DNA of 61,003 bases from JAABTH01 sp964390725 (GCA_964390725.1 CAYMIW010000015.1:1-61003); one strand, 5' to 3'; shown: positions 24,578 to 33,025, counted from the stretch's first letter. Translations and numbers: made by a program. Notes: generated by a model not told the origin, from the letters alone.

Positions 24578-24619
24578 AACTGAAGACTGTGGACCCAGAG
24601 GTTTCCGCTGTCTTCAGTT
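24578..24619. terminator. Bidirectional terminator
   Basis: AACTGAAGAC (24578-24587) pairs with GTCTTCAGTT (24610-24619), with further pairing inside (GGA/TCC). It lies between convergent genes (SDR + and DUF364 -), with an A-run before and TTTC after. Confidence 0.65.
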
Positions 24620-24627
24620 TCTTCATA

Positions 24628-25356
24628 CTACCTCGTCATAGAAAGCAGTTTAACGCCCTGCCCCTTAAACTGGCTAAAAATAACCCCCTGCGAAACCATA
24701 TTCAAAACTAATGCCGGATCGGTAACTACCGTTCCGGATACTAAATCAACTCCCTGGTTGAACCAGGTTACTGATAATGGAGTGGTAGGTCCAAGGACCA
24801 TTACTGTTGCATCAGGTTTACATAGTTTTAAAAGCTGTTCCATGGTTCCATTTAAAAGTGCGGTTCCAGTAATAGCCACAAGGGCGGCTTCAGGTATTAC
24901 TTTATTAGCCTGATCAGCCGGCAAATCATTTAAACGGGGCCTTCTCTCCAGTACAAACAAACGTTTAGCTACCTTTTCAATTTTGGGGATAAATGGAAAG
25001 TGTCCTACCAGGCAAACAGTTTTACCTGTTCCGTATTCTATAAGCAGCTCTGCAGCATTAATTTGTTTGAGTTTTTTTTCATCTACTTCCAGCAGTGAAT
25101 TAACTGCAGCCAATCCGATACTTCTTTCCAGGGTGCTGCTGCTCTGTGCCAGTTCGACCAGCTCAAGAGCACTTTTACCATTTAATTTCCCCGCATCGGT
25201 AACCGGAGGACCTGCCGTATGTTCATGTTCAAAAAGGGTTGAGGATAAACCGCACCTGCGGCTCCAGACAGCTGTCCAAAATGGACCAATTCGGACCTCC
25301 CTTACCGCGGCATCTTCTTTTATTTCTTGTTTTATTAAATTGATCAGGTCTACCAT
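24628..25356 (-). CDS. DUF364/DUF4213 (putative heavy-metal chelation) protein
   Basis: This 242-residue protein has an N-terminal DUF4213-like part (RSIGLAAVNSLLE near 87-99) and a C-terminal Rossmann-like DUF364 half (VCLVGHFPFIPKI; TVMVLGPTTPLSVTWFNQGVD). The family is linked to metal or metal-cofactor handling by structure and gene context only. The gene follows a small DUF5320 protein by 7 bp and so shares its transcript. Confidence 0.8.
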   Translation of the reverse strand: MVDLINLIKQEIKEDAAVREVRIGPFWTAVWSRRCGLSSTLFEHEHTAGPPVTDAGKLNGKSALELVELAQSSSTLERSIGLAAVNSLLEVDEKKLKQINAAELLIEYGTGKTVCLVGHFPFIPKIEKVAKRLFVLERRPRLNDLPADQANKVIPEAALVAITGTALLNGTMEQLLKLCKPDATVMVLGPTTPLSVTWFNQGVDLVSGTVVTDPALVLNMVSQGVIFSQFKGQGVKLLSMTR

Positions 25357-25363
25357 TCTTTAT

Positions 25364-25588
25364 CTAACTCCACAATCTTCTTCTGCGACCTATACCATAC
25401 ATTCCCGATCCACACCGGCCAATTCCAAATCCGGTGCCAGCTCCCTGTCTGTTGACGCTATTACCAGGTATAATGTTCCGAACAGAATTGTTATTAACGG
25501 AATTCTGCATCTTAGCAGCACAGCGTCCCATTCTTTTTCCAGTCATTGGACCATTACCACTGGGGCCGGTTCCATTAAATCCAGGCAT
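25364..25588 (-). CDS. DUF5320-like Gly/Asn-rich small protein
   Basis: The product is 74 residues from an ATG at 25588 (AAAGGAGG, about 9 nt). The N-terminus MPGFNGTGPSGNGPMTGKR matches the DUF5320 start MPGFNGTGPxGxGPMTG. The rest is rich in Gly, Arg and Asn and looks disordered. DUF5320 genes commonly sit beside Mrp-type ATPases and NifX/dinitrogenase cofactor-like proteins; the function is unknown. Here the partner is DUF364. Confidence 0.75.
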   Translation of the reverse strand: MPGFNGTGPSGNGPMTGKRMGRCAAKMQNSVNNNSVRNIIPGNSVNRQGAGTGFGIGRCGSGMYGIGRRRRLWS

Positions 25589-25715
25589 TCTCAATTCCTC
25601 CTTTAGATACTGTTATTTAACTCAACAATTTAATTATAACGTTATTATGGGTATATGTCTATAACTATATTATTAATAAAATCAAACAAATGGGTTTTTG
25701 GATTGTATAAACAAA

Positions 25716-25745
25716 GAAGGACGGAGTATAAATACCCCATCCTTC
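25716..25745 (-). terminator. Terminator of tRNA-Leu
   Basis: A 14-bp stem (25716-25729 with 25732-25745, two G-U pairs in the transcript) with a tiny loop follows the tRNA CCA by about 13 nt. Read leftward it is followed by TTTGTTT. Confidence 0.7.
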
Positions 25746-25758
25746 CTGCATTTGTTTG

Positions 25759-25845
25759 TGGTGCGAGCGAGAGGACTTGAACCTCCACGGGCGTTAAGCC
25801 CACTAGGTCCTGAACCTAGCGCGTCTGCCATTCCGCCACGCTCGC
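25759..25845 (-). tRNA. tRNA-Leu(CAG)
   Basis: The gene is 87 nt with encoded CCA. The acceptor stem is GCGAGCG/CGCTCGC. The anticodon stem CTAGG/CCTAG encloses the loop TTCAGGA (anticodon CAG). A long variable arm (TGGGCGTTAAGCCCA) marks a class II tRNA, and the T arm GGTTCAAGTCC is intact. Confidence 0.95.
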
Positions 25846-25851
25846 CTGTCT

Positions 25852-25895
25852 GATTCCTACCATGATATTATAACCACTTCGCAGGTAGGAATCAA
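25852..25895 (-). promoter_or_regulatory. tRNA-Leu promoter within an inverted repeat
   Basis: Read leftward: -35 TTGATT (25890-25895), a 17-bp spacer, -10 TATAAT (25867-25872), 21 bp before the tRNA. A perfect 10-bp inverted repeat, GATTCCTACC (25852-25861) and GGTAGGAATC (25884-25893), encloses the -10 and touches the -35. Confidence 0.7.
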
Positions 25896-25914
25896 TAGTG
25901 AAAATTAGTTTATA

Positions 25915-26706
25915 TTATTTCTTTTCATCTTTTTCACTGTTGCTTTCAACTGCAAGCGGCAAGAGATGCTTCAGTTCTATCGGTAGTGGAAAAGCGATTA
26001 TCGAACCCTGCTGACTTGCTATCTCCGGCAAAGTCCTCAGCAGGCGGACATAAAAGCCCCCTTCCTGGGAATTTAAAATTTCTGCTGCTTCAGCAATTTT
26101 CCCCGCTGCCGCTTTTTCTCCTTCAGCCTGGACAATAACCGCTCTGCGCTCACGTTCTGCCGTTGCCTGACGTGAAATGGCTTTTTGCAGGGATTCAGGG
26201 ATTACAACATCTTTAATTTCCACCGCGGTAACTTTAATACCCCAGGGATCGGTGGCATCATCAAGAATTGACTGGATCTTCTGGTTTAACTTATCGCGCT
26301 CCGCGAGCAGTTCATCAAGTTCAGCCTGCCCGGCTACGCTGCGTAAAGTAGTTTGGGCCAGCTGCGCTGTTGCCATCCGGTATTCTTCAACGTTATTGAC
26401 TGCCCGGTTGGGATCGACAACGCGGTAGTACACAACAGCATTAACGCTGGTTGTAACGTTATCGCGGGTTATTACTTCCTGGGTTGGAACATCAAGGGTA
26501 ATTATCCGCAAGGATATCCTCACAGTTCGATCAACAATTGGGATGATAAATACAATTCCCGGCCCCTTCTCACCAATCAGGCGGCCTAAGCGAAAAACAA
26601 CCAGCCTTTCATATTCCCGGACAATTTTTACTGCTGAGGTTACAAATAGAATCAATATAATTAAGATAGGCACATACAAACTTAAATCACTGAGCAGTTG
26701 AAACAT
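25915..26706 (-). CDS. Slipin (SPFH/stomatin-like membrane protein)
   Basis: The product is 263 residues from the ATG at 26706, with GGGAGG about 8 nt upstream; longer starts lack an SD. One N-terminal membrane segment (about residues 5-25) is followed by the SPFH/band 7 domain (VREYERLVVFRLGR, GPGIVFIIPIVDR, LDVPTQEVITRDNV) and a coiled C-terminal helix rich in Ala/Glu. Slipins form oligomeric rings in membranes. The next gene upstream encodes the NfeD-type protease that cleaves slipin C-termini in Pyrococcus, the conserved stomatin/NfeD pair. Confidence 0.92.
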   Translation of the reverse strand: MFQLLSDLSLYVPILIILILFVTSAVKIVREYERLVVFRLGRLIGEKGPGIVFIIPIVDRTVRISLRIITLDVPTQEVITRDNVTTSVNAVVYYRVVDPNRAVNNVEEYRMATAQLAQTTLRSVAGQAELDELLAERDKLNQKIQSILDDATDPWGIKVTAVEIKDVVIPESLQKAISRQATAERERRAVIVQAEGEKAAAGKIAEAAEILNSQEGGFYVRLLRTLPEIASQQGSIIAFPLPIELKHLLPLAVESNSEKDEKK

Positions 26707-26775
26707 TTTTTCATCCTCCCCACTATTTATAATGATTAGCACCTTTCATTGACCTAATAAACTCATTTGCAAATA

Positions 26776-28134
26776 TTAAGCTTGTTCATCTTCGCTCACC
26801 TTGACACTTTTTACATAAAGGGTAAGTGACTCAGAATTAACGACCTCAACTTCAGCATTTTTGGGAATTAAATTTCCGTCTGCGCTTTTTGCTTTCCAGA
26901 TTTCCCCCCTGGCCTTGATCATACCTTCAGGATTAAGGTCTGATACCGCCACGCCTCTCTGCGGAGGATTAAAGAAATCACTTCCGTTTCGCCAGCGCTT
27001 CCGGCTCTGGATAACCCTCTGGGCAATAAAAATGAATACTATAACCAAACCGATCGTTATGCCGCTAACAGTGACAATGAAGCTGGCATACCAATCACGG
27101 GCCATAAAAGGTTCCATCGGCAGAAGAATGGCTCCGGCAACCAGAGATATAGCTCCCCCGATACCCAGTATGCCGAAACCGGAGGTAAATATCTCGGCAA
27201 CTATAAGCCCCAGTCCAACTATAATCAATATTATACCCGTTGTGTTTGTGTCGAAAAGTCCAATACCATAGATGCCCAGAATAATCATTATTGCCCCTCC
27301 CACTTCCGGAACTATAGTACCCGGAGCGTTCAACCCCAGGTAAACAGCAAGGAGTCCAAACATCAAGATTAAAAATGATACTTGCGGATCACTTAGCCAA
27401 TTTTGCAATTTTTCCCTGAGGTTCATTTCTCCGCTGACAACAGGAGCATTTGCTGTAGATAGATGGTATATTTCACCCTGCTTGATAATTGCAAGGTTAT
27501 CCAGTTGCTGAAGCAGGTCTTCTACGCTGCCTGCCATATATTCAATTAAACCCTCTTCAAGGGCTTCATATGCATCAAGAGTGAGATTTTCAGTAACGAA
27601 TTTTTCTGCAATATCTTCAGGGCGACCTTTTTCCCTGGCCATGCTGCGCAGGTGACTGGCATAGAATATAACCGTTTTCTCATTTGCCGGTTCTGATCCT
27701 TCAGGTGAAAGTGATATGGGCTGAGCTGCACCAACTGTTGTTCCGGGGGCCATTGCCGCTATATCAGAGGAAATTAAGATAAAAGCACCAGCTGATCCGG
27801 CAATTGCCCCTGATGGTGCAACCAAAACAGCAATGGGAACAGGGCTATTCAAAAAAAGCTGGTTTATTTCAAGGGTTGCATCAACCAGTCCACCGGGAGT
27901 ATCCATTAATATAACTACAAGCTGAGCGTCCTGCTCGAGGGCCTCTTCAATTTGTCGTTGCAAAAAACTGTTCTGACCCGCCGTTATAGTACCATTTAGC
28001 TCAACTAGGTACACTGTTTTTACCGGTGCAGCTTCGGCAGAATAAAATAAAAACGTTAATACCAGGATCAGAAGTATAGATATAACAACAGCTGTTCTGC
28101 ACAATCCTTTCCTGCTTATCCTGTTTAATACCAT
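26776..28134 (-). CDS. NfeD-family membrane serine protease
   Basis: The product is 452 residues from ATG 28134 (GAGGTG, 8 nt); the longer frame lacks an SD. It has an N-terminal signal/anchor (about 10-32), then a ClpP-like protease domain with LMDTPGGLVD and the nucleophile region APSGAIAGSAGAFILISSD; the Lys in NEKTVIFYASHLR fits the Ser-Lys dyad. Four to five membrane helices and a C-terminal OB-fold NfeD domain (RGVAVSDLNPEGMIKARGEI) follow. This is the long, two-domain form (like PH1510). It is encoded 69 bp upstream of the slipin gene. Confidence 0.92.
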   Translation of the reverse strand: MVLNRISRKGLCRTAVVISILLILVLTFLFYSAEAAPVKTVYLVELNGTITAGQNSFLQRQIEEALEQDAQLVVILMDTPGGLVDATLEINQLFLNSPVPIAVLVAPSGAIAGSAGAFILISSDIAAMAPGTTVGAAQPISLSPEGSEPANEKTVIFYASHLRSMAREKGRPEDIAEKFVTENLTLDAYEALEEGLIEYMAGSVEDLLQQLDNLAIIKQGEIYHLSTANAPVVSGEMNLREKLQNWLSDPQVSFLILMFGLLAVYLGLNAPGTIVPEVGGAIMIILGIYGIGLFDTNTTGIILIIVGLGLIVAEIFTSGFGILGIGGAISLVAGAILLPMEPFMARDWYASFIVTVSGITIGLVIVFIFIAQRVIQSRKRWRNGSDFFNPPQRGVAVSDLNPEGMIKARGEIWKAKSADGNLIPKNAEVEVVNSESLTLYVKSVKVSEDEQA

Positions 28135-28230
28135 CTCAATGACACCTCGTTTAACCCTGTAACTATTATAATATAAATTGCCCACCTGATAAACAGGCTG
28201 TTATTTGCTGGACTACTTAATCTACCAATC

Positions 28231-28259
28231 TTGACCGGACGAGTAATTATAATTATAAT
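28231..28259 (+). promoter_or_regulatory. Promoter of the Rrf2 regulator
   Basis: -35 TTGACC (28231-28236), a 17-bp spacer and -10 TATAAT (28254-28259): a near-consensus promoter 35 bp before the gene start. Confidence 0.75.
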
Positions 28260-28278
28260 ATAACCATATAGGTTATAT
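28258..28278 (+). promoter_or_regulatory. Palindromic operator at the Rrf2 promoter
   Basis: ATATAACC (28258-28265), a 5-bp ATATA spacer and GGTTATAT (28271-28278) form a perfect 8-5-8 dyad. It starts at the last bases of the -10 and covers the transcription start. Rrf2 proteins bind such AT-rich dyads, so negative autoregulation is likely. Confidence 0.65.
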
Positions 28279-28293
28279 ATAGGAGACTAAAAA

Positions 28294-28716
28294 ATGATTA
28301 CCAAAAAAGCTGAGTACGCCATTATTATACTTTCAGAATTAGCTTCACACCCGGAAGGGTCTGTGATAACCAGTAAGGCAATTGCAAAAAAACAATCAAT
28401 TCCTGTCAACCTGGTTGTTCAGCTAACCTCTATTCTAAAAGAAGCCGGCTGGGCAATCGGCTCACGCGGTCCCGCCGGTGGTATTACACTTATTGCAGAT
28501 CCAGACAAAATAACGCTCAGGGAAGTTATCGAAACGGTTGATGGAAAAATTGGCATTACCCGCTGTCTTTTTAATGAAAAACCTTGTCGCGACCAGAAAC
28601 ACTGCTCCCTGCGGGGGATTTGGGACAGAGCCCAGAGCAGTATGCTGGCTGTTCTTGACGATGTGACAATAAAAGAACTGTCCCAATCGTTTTCTAACGG
28701 CAATGTAAAAATATAA
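28294..28716 (+). CDS. Rrf2-family regulator with three-Cys cluster motif
   Basis: This 140-residue protein has a winged-helix N-terminus (MITKKAEYAIIILSELA; SRGPAGGITLIADP wing) and the Rrf2 cysteines C91, C98 and C104 in CLFNEKPCRDQKHC. In family members such as IscR and NsrR this motif holds a [2Fe-2S] or [4Fe-4S] cluster that senses redox state, NO or iron. The spacing (6 and 5 residues between cysteines) fits cluster binding. Targets are unknown beyond its own promoter. The two Cys-rich genes that converge on it are possible regulon members. Confidence 0.9.
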   Translation: MITKKAEYAIIILSELASHPEGSVITSKAIAKKQSIPVNLVVQLTSILKEAGWAIGSRGPAGGITLIADPDKITLREVIETVDGKIGITRCLFNEKPCRDQKHCSLRGIWDRAQSSMLAVLDDVTIKELSQSFSNGNVKI

Positions 28717-28718
28717 GT

Positions 28719-29453
28719 TTATTCTTCCTTAATACTACCGTCCACATTAATTACTACTTCCATGTAAGGCACCCTGATTTGCGCTTCTTTGATAGCCGAT
28801 TTAACCAGTCTTGACATTCCGAAACAACAACCTACTTCCATAATAAGAACTGTTATACTGTTAGGCTTATTAATTTTAAATATCTCAACAAGCTTTTGGT
28901 GGTATACATTAACATCATCAAGCTTTGGGCAGCCGATTAAAAGTGAACGACCGACTAAAAATTTGCGGTGAAAATCTGCATAAGCAAACGGAACACAATC
29001 AGCAGCTATCAGCAGGTCGGCATTTTTTAAAAAGCTTGACTGGGGTGAAACCAGGTGAAGCTGAACAGGCCAGTGGCTGAGTTCTGCTTCGACTTGATCT
29101 GTATTAGTGTTTTCCTGACTACTACCTGTTTTTAACTGATCGATTAAAGTAGAACCACAGCTTACTTTCAATTCCGGTTTTTCACTTACAATTTCTTTAT
29201 TTACAATATTTTTAAGATGTTCTTCCACAGCCTTTTCATCAAACGGGTCCGCTTCTCTTTCTATAATTGTTATTGCATCCCGGGGACATTCACCAAGGCA
29301 ATTACCAAGTCCGTCACAGTATATATCTTTAACCAATTTTGCTTTTCCATCGACTACCTGTAGTGCTCCTTCCGCACAAGATGGAATACATATTCCACAA
29401 CCATCGCATTTTTCTTCGTCAATCTCTATAATCTTTCTCATAACCTTGCTCAT
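28719..29453 (-). CDS. Two-[4Fe-4S] ferredoxin-domain protein with a Cys-containing C-terminal domain
   Basis: The product is about 244 residues; the start is uncertain (ATGs at 29453 and 29441 are both possible). Residues 10-70 are an 8-Fe ferredoxin fold: CDGCGICIPSC, then CDGLGNCLGECP. The C-terminal part (about 125-244) has LLIAADCVPFAYADFH, LLIGCPKLDD and MEVGCCFGM, which could hold another metal site. The whole protein is a known conserved clostridial type without a defined function, probably an electron carrier. It is co-transcribed with the Cys-rich gene upstream (gap about 20 bp). Confidence 0.75.
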   Translation of the reverse strand: MSKVMRKIIEIDEEKCDGCGICIPSCAEGALQVVDGKAKLVKDIYCDGLGNCLGECPRDAITIIEREADPFDEKAVEEHLKNIVNKEIVSEKPELKVSCGSTLIDQLKTGSSQENTNTDQVEAELSHWPVQLHLVSPQSSFLKNADLLIAADCVPFAYADFHRKFLVGRSLLIGCPKLDDVNVYHQKLVEIFKINKPNSITVLIMEVGCCFGMSRLVKSAIKEAQIRVPYMEVVINVDGSIKEE

Positions 29454-29474
29454 CTGCATAAACACCTCTTTCAG

Positions 29475-30059
29475 CTAAATATCCGTCTGGTAAACTCTAA
29501 GCAACTCAGCAACAAGCTGATCCTCCCTGTCCTTTAACTCTTCATTTAAAATATTTTTTATAATCTTTTGAGTATCCTTTACGGCCGTCGGCGGCCAGCT
29601 ATTGTCATCGTTTAAAGCATCCAGGAATTCCTGTTCATCATTAATAATACCTTGCTTCCGCAATGAAATAGAAATTAAAGCAGCCAGAACGGGAAGCATT
29701 TCAATTTTTTGTGCCTGGCAAATAGATTCTGCTTTTTCTATCAGTTTGTTTAATCTCTCTTCTTCAGCAGAATCATTACCAGTTTTTATTTTTAAATATT
29801 CTTCCATGCTTTTTTTCAGGGACTGGGCTTTTAGTCCCTTTGCCCCGGGTCCCAGGCATTGCTCAGCGTAAGCACACCATTCAGCGCAGCCAAGATTGAA
29901 ACGTGGATTGGCTACCTTTGTCTTGCATTTTGGACAGCGCAGACGGATATCAGTTTTGAAAAATTCAATTTCCTCGCCGCAGTTTGGGCAGTTTACTTCA
30001 CAGGCATCATCAGCAGTCCAATAACGCATATCCTGTCCGGGACATTTTGTTCCGATCAT
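29475..30059 (-). CDS. Cys-rich zinc-ribbon protein, function unknown
   Basis: This 194-residue protein begins MIGTKCPGQDMRYWTADDAC, then a zinc ribbon CPNCGEE...CPKCKTK and a second Cys set CAEWCAYAEQC. Related N-termini occur in front of HD-hydrolase domains in other anaerobes. Here the C-terminal half (about 80-194) is helical, without the HD residues. Four to eight of its cysteines could bind zinc or Fe-S. It is first in a two-gene unit with the ferredoxin-like protein. Confidence 0.65.
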   Translation of the reverse strand: MIGTKCPGQDMRYWTADDACEVNCPNCGEEIEFFKTDIRLRCPKCKTKVANPRFNLGCAEWCAYAEQCLGPGAKGLKAQSLKKSMEEYLKIKTGNDSAEEERLNKLIEKAESICQAQKIEMLPVLAALISISLRKQGIINDEQEFLDALNDDNSWPPTAVKDTQKIIKNILNEELKDREDQLVAELLRVYQTDI

Positions 30060-30130
30060 TTCGCCATCTCCTTACATTACTAACTTAGTTAGTTATAATT
30101 ATACACGATTTATTTTTCCAATGCAATAAA

Positions 30131-30150
30131 AAACGGCATTTCTGCCGTTT
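30131..30150 (-). terminator. Terminator of ndk
   Basis: AAACGGCA (30131-30138) pairs with TGCCGTTT (30143-30150) around a 4-nt loop, 36 nt after the ndk stop. Read leftward it runs into a U-tract (TTTTTTATT). Confidence 0.8.
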
Positions 30151-30186
30151 TATTTATTCTTATTACATTAATTCGTGCTTTGTATC

Positions 30187-30645
30187 CTAATCATATAACC
30201 AATTTTCATGAGGTAAATTATAAGAGCATATCTCTTCGGGTTTAAAGAAAAGGTTAATTTCCCTGGCGGCGCTTTCCGTTGAATCAGACCCATGGACAAT
30301 ATTTTTACCCATATAAACGGCAAAATCACCCCGCATTGTGCCGGGCGCTGCTTTAAGTGGATCAGTTGCCCCCATCATTGTTCTTACCATTTCTACGGCA
30401 TTATCACCTTCACAGATCATGGCAACTACAGGCGCTGATGTGATAAATTCAATTAACTCACCGTAAAATGGTTTATCTTTATGCTCTCCATAGTGTTTGG
30501 CTGCCAAATCTTTACTAATGATCATCATTTTCATGGCAACAATTTTAAGTCCCCTGCTTTCGATACGCTTGATCAGGGTGCCTACCATTCCCCTTTGTAC
30601 GCCGTCAGGTTTAACCATTAAAAACGTCTTTTCACGTTCCTTCAT
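30187..30645 (-). CDS. ndk: Nucleoside diphosphate kinase
   Basis: This 152-residue protein is full length for the family. It has the N-terminal FLMVKPDGVQRG, the Kpn-type loop and the phosphohistidine in NIVHGSDSTESA (H118). It transfers the gamma phosphate between nucleoside triphosphates and diphosphates through H118. It is a single-gene unit with its own promoter (30702-30729) and terminator. SD AAGGGAGG precedes the ATG. Confidence 0.96.
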   Translation of the reverse strand: MKEREKTFLMVKPDGVQRGMVGTLIKRIESRGLKIVAMKMMIISKDLAAKHYGEHKDKPFYGELIEFITSAPVVAMICEGDNAVEMVRTMMGATDPLKAAPGTMRGDFAVYMGKNIVHGSDSTESAAREINLFFKPEEICSYNLPHENWLYD

Positions 30646-30701
30646 AATAACCTCCCTTTTAATAATTTATCTGTAAAATATTATTATTTATATCAAAATT
30701 C

Positions 30702-30729
30702 ATTGTAACAAAACTAATTTAAAAGTCAA
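30702..30729 (-). promoter_or_regulatory. Promoter of ndk
   Basis: Read leftward: -35 TTGACT (30724-30729), a 16-bp spacer, -10 TACAAT (30702-30707), giving a leader of about 50 nt. Confidence 0.65.
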
Positions 30730-30808
30730 TTAACACATGCTTTTGAGCAGCTAATAAAAGGTTTCTTAAGCTTTTCTTAGTATATGTGAAAATAATATCA
30801 AAATCTAT

Positions 30809-30837
30809 TTGCTTATTGGGACGAAGTTATATACAAT
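30809..30837 (+). promoter_or_regulatory. Promoter of the acyl-CoA synthetase operon
   Basis: -35 TTGCTT (30809-30814), a 17-bp spacer and -10 TACAAT (30832-30837), about 70 bp before the gene. An overlapping TATACT at 30838-30843 is a second -10 option. Confidence 0.45.
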
Positions 30838-30852
30838 ATACTTTGGTAAAAC

Positions 30853-30872
30853 AATGAAATGCTTATTTCATT
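30853..30872 (+). promoter_or_regulatory. Inverted repeat downstream of the acd promoter
   Basis: AATGAAAT (30853-30860), GCTT, ATTTCATT (30865-30872): a perfect 8-4-8 dyad 15 bp after the -10, placed where a repressor would block transcription. It has no U-run, so it is not a terminator. Confidence 0.5.
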
Positions 30873-30907
30873 TTCAAATGCCTTAATTCAAGAAAGGGAT
30901 TGTTGCA

Positions 30908-33025
30908 ATGAATGATTTAAACTATCTAATCAAACCGGCACATGTTGCCGTAGTCGGAGCATCGCGATCGCCGCAAAAAATCGGCCACGCTATCCTGGAA
31001 AATGTAATCAAGAGCGGTTACAAGGGAGAAATTTTCCCGGTTAACCCCAGGGAAGACGAAATTTCCGGCCTTAAAAGTTACAGTTCTGTTAAGGATATCG
31101 GTAAGCCTATAGATCTTGCAGTGATATGCGTACCCTCCGCCCATGTGCTTTCTGTTGCCGAAGAATGCGGAGAACTCGGTGTAAAGGGCCTGATTGTCAT
31201 TACAGCAGGTTTTAAGGAAATCGGTAAGGAAGGCCTGAAGAAGGAAAAGGAATTGGTCAAGATCTGCCGCAAGTATAACATGCGTATGGTCGGCCCCAAC
31301 TGTGTCGGTATTCTCAATACCCACACACCGATTAATGCTTCCTTCGCCAAGGGGCACCCCGGGCAGGGCAAGGTAGCCTTTATTTCTCAGAGCGGCGCCA
31401 TGCTGGTTTCAATTGTCGATTGGAGTTATGAAATGGGGGTTGGTTTCTCCAGTTTCATCAGCCTGGGAAACAAGGCTGATCTTGATGAAATTGATTTTAT
31501 TGAAAGCTGTGCCAATGACCCTGAAACTGCTGTTATCCTATGCTACATCGAAGATGTAACGGATGGTAAACGCTTCATTGACGTATGCTCAGAAGCAAGT
31601 AAGAAGAAGCCAATTATCGTGTTGAAGTCAGGCACCAGTAACGCCGGGGCACAAGCCGCATCTTCCCATACCGGGGCTCTGGCCGGCAGTGATCGTGCCT
31701 ACGAGGCAGCATTCCGGCAAAGTGGCGTTTTACGCGCTACCACCATGAATGAATTATTCGACCTGGCCCGCGCCTTCTCAACTCAGCCGCTGCCCCGTGA
31801 TTCAAGAGTGGCTATTGTTACCAACTCCGGTGGACCTGCTATTCTTACCACTGATGCCGTTGAAAAACGCAAACTGAGAATGGCCCGTTTTGAAAAAGAA
31901 ACAACCAATAAACTACGTGAAAACCTTCCTGTCGAAGCGAGCATTTATAATCCTGTCGATATTATTGGTGATGCAAGGAATGACCGCTACGAGTTTGCGC
32001 TTGAAACAGTATTGCAGGATGATAATGTAGACAGCGTCCTTGTTCTCCTCTGTCCCGCAGCTTTAACCGAACCGGAAAAAACAGCTAAAACAATTGTCGA
32101 ATTAAGCAAAAAGTACAGTAATAAACCGATCATGTCCGTTTACATGGGCGGCAAAACACTGGCTGAGGGGAAAAAATACCTGACCGATAACGGCATACCG
32201 GATTTCACCTTCCCCGAATCATCAGTCAGGGCAATTAAGGGAATGGTCCGTTATTCAAAGTATACTGAACCTAAACCGCAGGCTGAAAAACTTACCCTTG
32301 ACGGTATAGACAAGGATAAAGTACGCAAGATTCTTGACAAAGTATTTGCCGAGAAAAGAGTAGTGCTGCTCGGTCATGAAGCAGCCGAGGTTATGGCTGC
32401 ATATGGAATACCCGCCAGCCGCAGCCTGCTGGCCACTTCAGAAGATGAAGCAGCTGAATTTGCCAGTGAGGTTGGCTACCCGGTAGCCATGAAGATATCA
32501 TCACCACGAATAGCTCACAAAACTGATGTAGGTGGGGTTAAGCTCGGCATACATACTGAAAGTGAAGCTCGAAAAGCTTACCGCCGTATCATGGAAAGGG
32601 TCACCCACTTCATGCCCGATGCGCCCATCCACGGGATTGAAGTACAAAACATGATAGATGAGGGTGTTGAAGTAATCATCGGAATGTCTAAGGATATACA
32701 ATTTGGACCCCTGGTGGTTTTCGGCCTGGGAGGTATTTACGTCAACCTGATGGAAGATGTCACTTTCAGGCTTGCTTCGTCCCTGAACAATGTTCAGGAA
32801 GCTAAAAAAATGATAACAGAAACTAAGGCTTACAAGATGCTGAAAGGCTATCGCGGCAAAAAACCTGCCGATATGGACGCTCTTGTCGATGCAATTCTGA
32901 GAACAGCCCGCCTGGTAACCGATTTCTGCGAGATTACTGAAATGGATATTAACCCGGTCAGGGTTCATACCAGGGGCGCGACCGCTCTTGACATTAAAAT
33001 AACAATTGAAAAGAAAGTAAAATAA
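30908..33025 (+). CDS. Acetate/acyl-CoA ligase (ADP-forming), fused alpha-beta
   Basis: This 705-residue protein joins the alpha part (CoA-binding AVVGASRSPQKIGHAILENV; succinyl-CoA-ligase-like domain; phosphohistidine H254 in SSHTGALAG) to the beta ATP-grasp part (about 480-705; MKISSPRIAHKTDVGGV and FGLGGIYVNLMEDV). It makes ATP from ADP and phosphate while releasing the acid from acyl-CoA. This is the substrate-level phosphorylation step of peptide and acid fermenters, or it can activate acids in reverse. The acyl group is not readable. The next gene starts 30 bp on and is likely co-transcribed. Confidence 0.93.
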   Translation: MNDLNYLIKPAHVAVVGASRSPQKIGHAILENVIKSGYKGEIFPVNPREDEISGLKSYSSVKDIGKPIDLAVICVPSAHVLSVAEECGELGVKGLIVITAGFKEIGKEGLKKEKELVKICRKYNMRMVGPNCVGILNTHTPINASFAKGHPGQGKVAFISQSGAMLVSIVDWSYEMGVGFSSFISLGNKADLDEIDFIESCANDPETAVILCYIEDVTDGKRFIDVCSEASKKKPIIVLKSGTSNAGAQAASSHTGALAGSDRAYEAAFRQSGVLRATTMNELFDLARAFSTQPLPRDSRVAIVTNSGGPAILTTDAVEKRKLRMARFEKETTNKLRENLPVEASIYNPVDIIGDARNDRYEFALETVLQDDNVDSVLVLLCPAALTEPEKTAKTIVELSKKYSNKPIMSVYMGGKTLAEGKKYLTDNGIPDFTFPESSVRAIKGMVRYSKYTEPKPQAEKLTLDGIDKDKVRKILDKVFAEKRVVLLGHEAAEVMAAYGIPASRSLLATSEDEAAEFASEVGYPVAMKISSPRIAHKTDVGGVKLGIHTESEARKAYRRIMERVTHFMPDAPIHGIEVQNMIDEGVEVIIGMSKDIQFGPLVVFGLGGIYVNLMEDVTFRLASSLNNVQEAKKMITETKAYKMLKGYRGKKPADMDALVDAILRTARLVTDFCEITEMDINPVRVHTRGATALDIKITIEKKVK

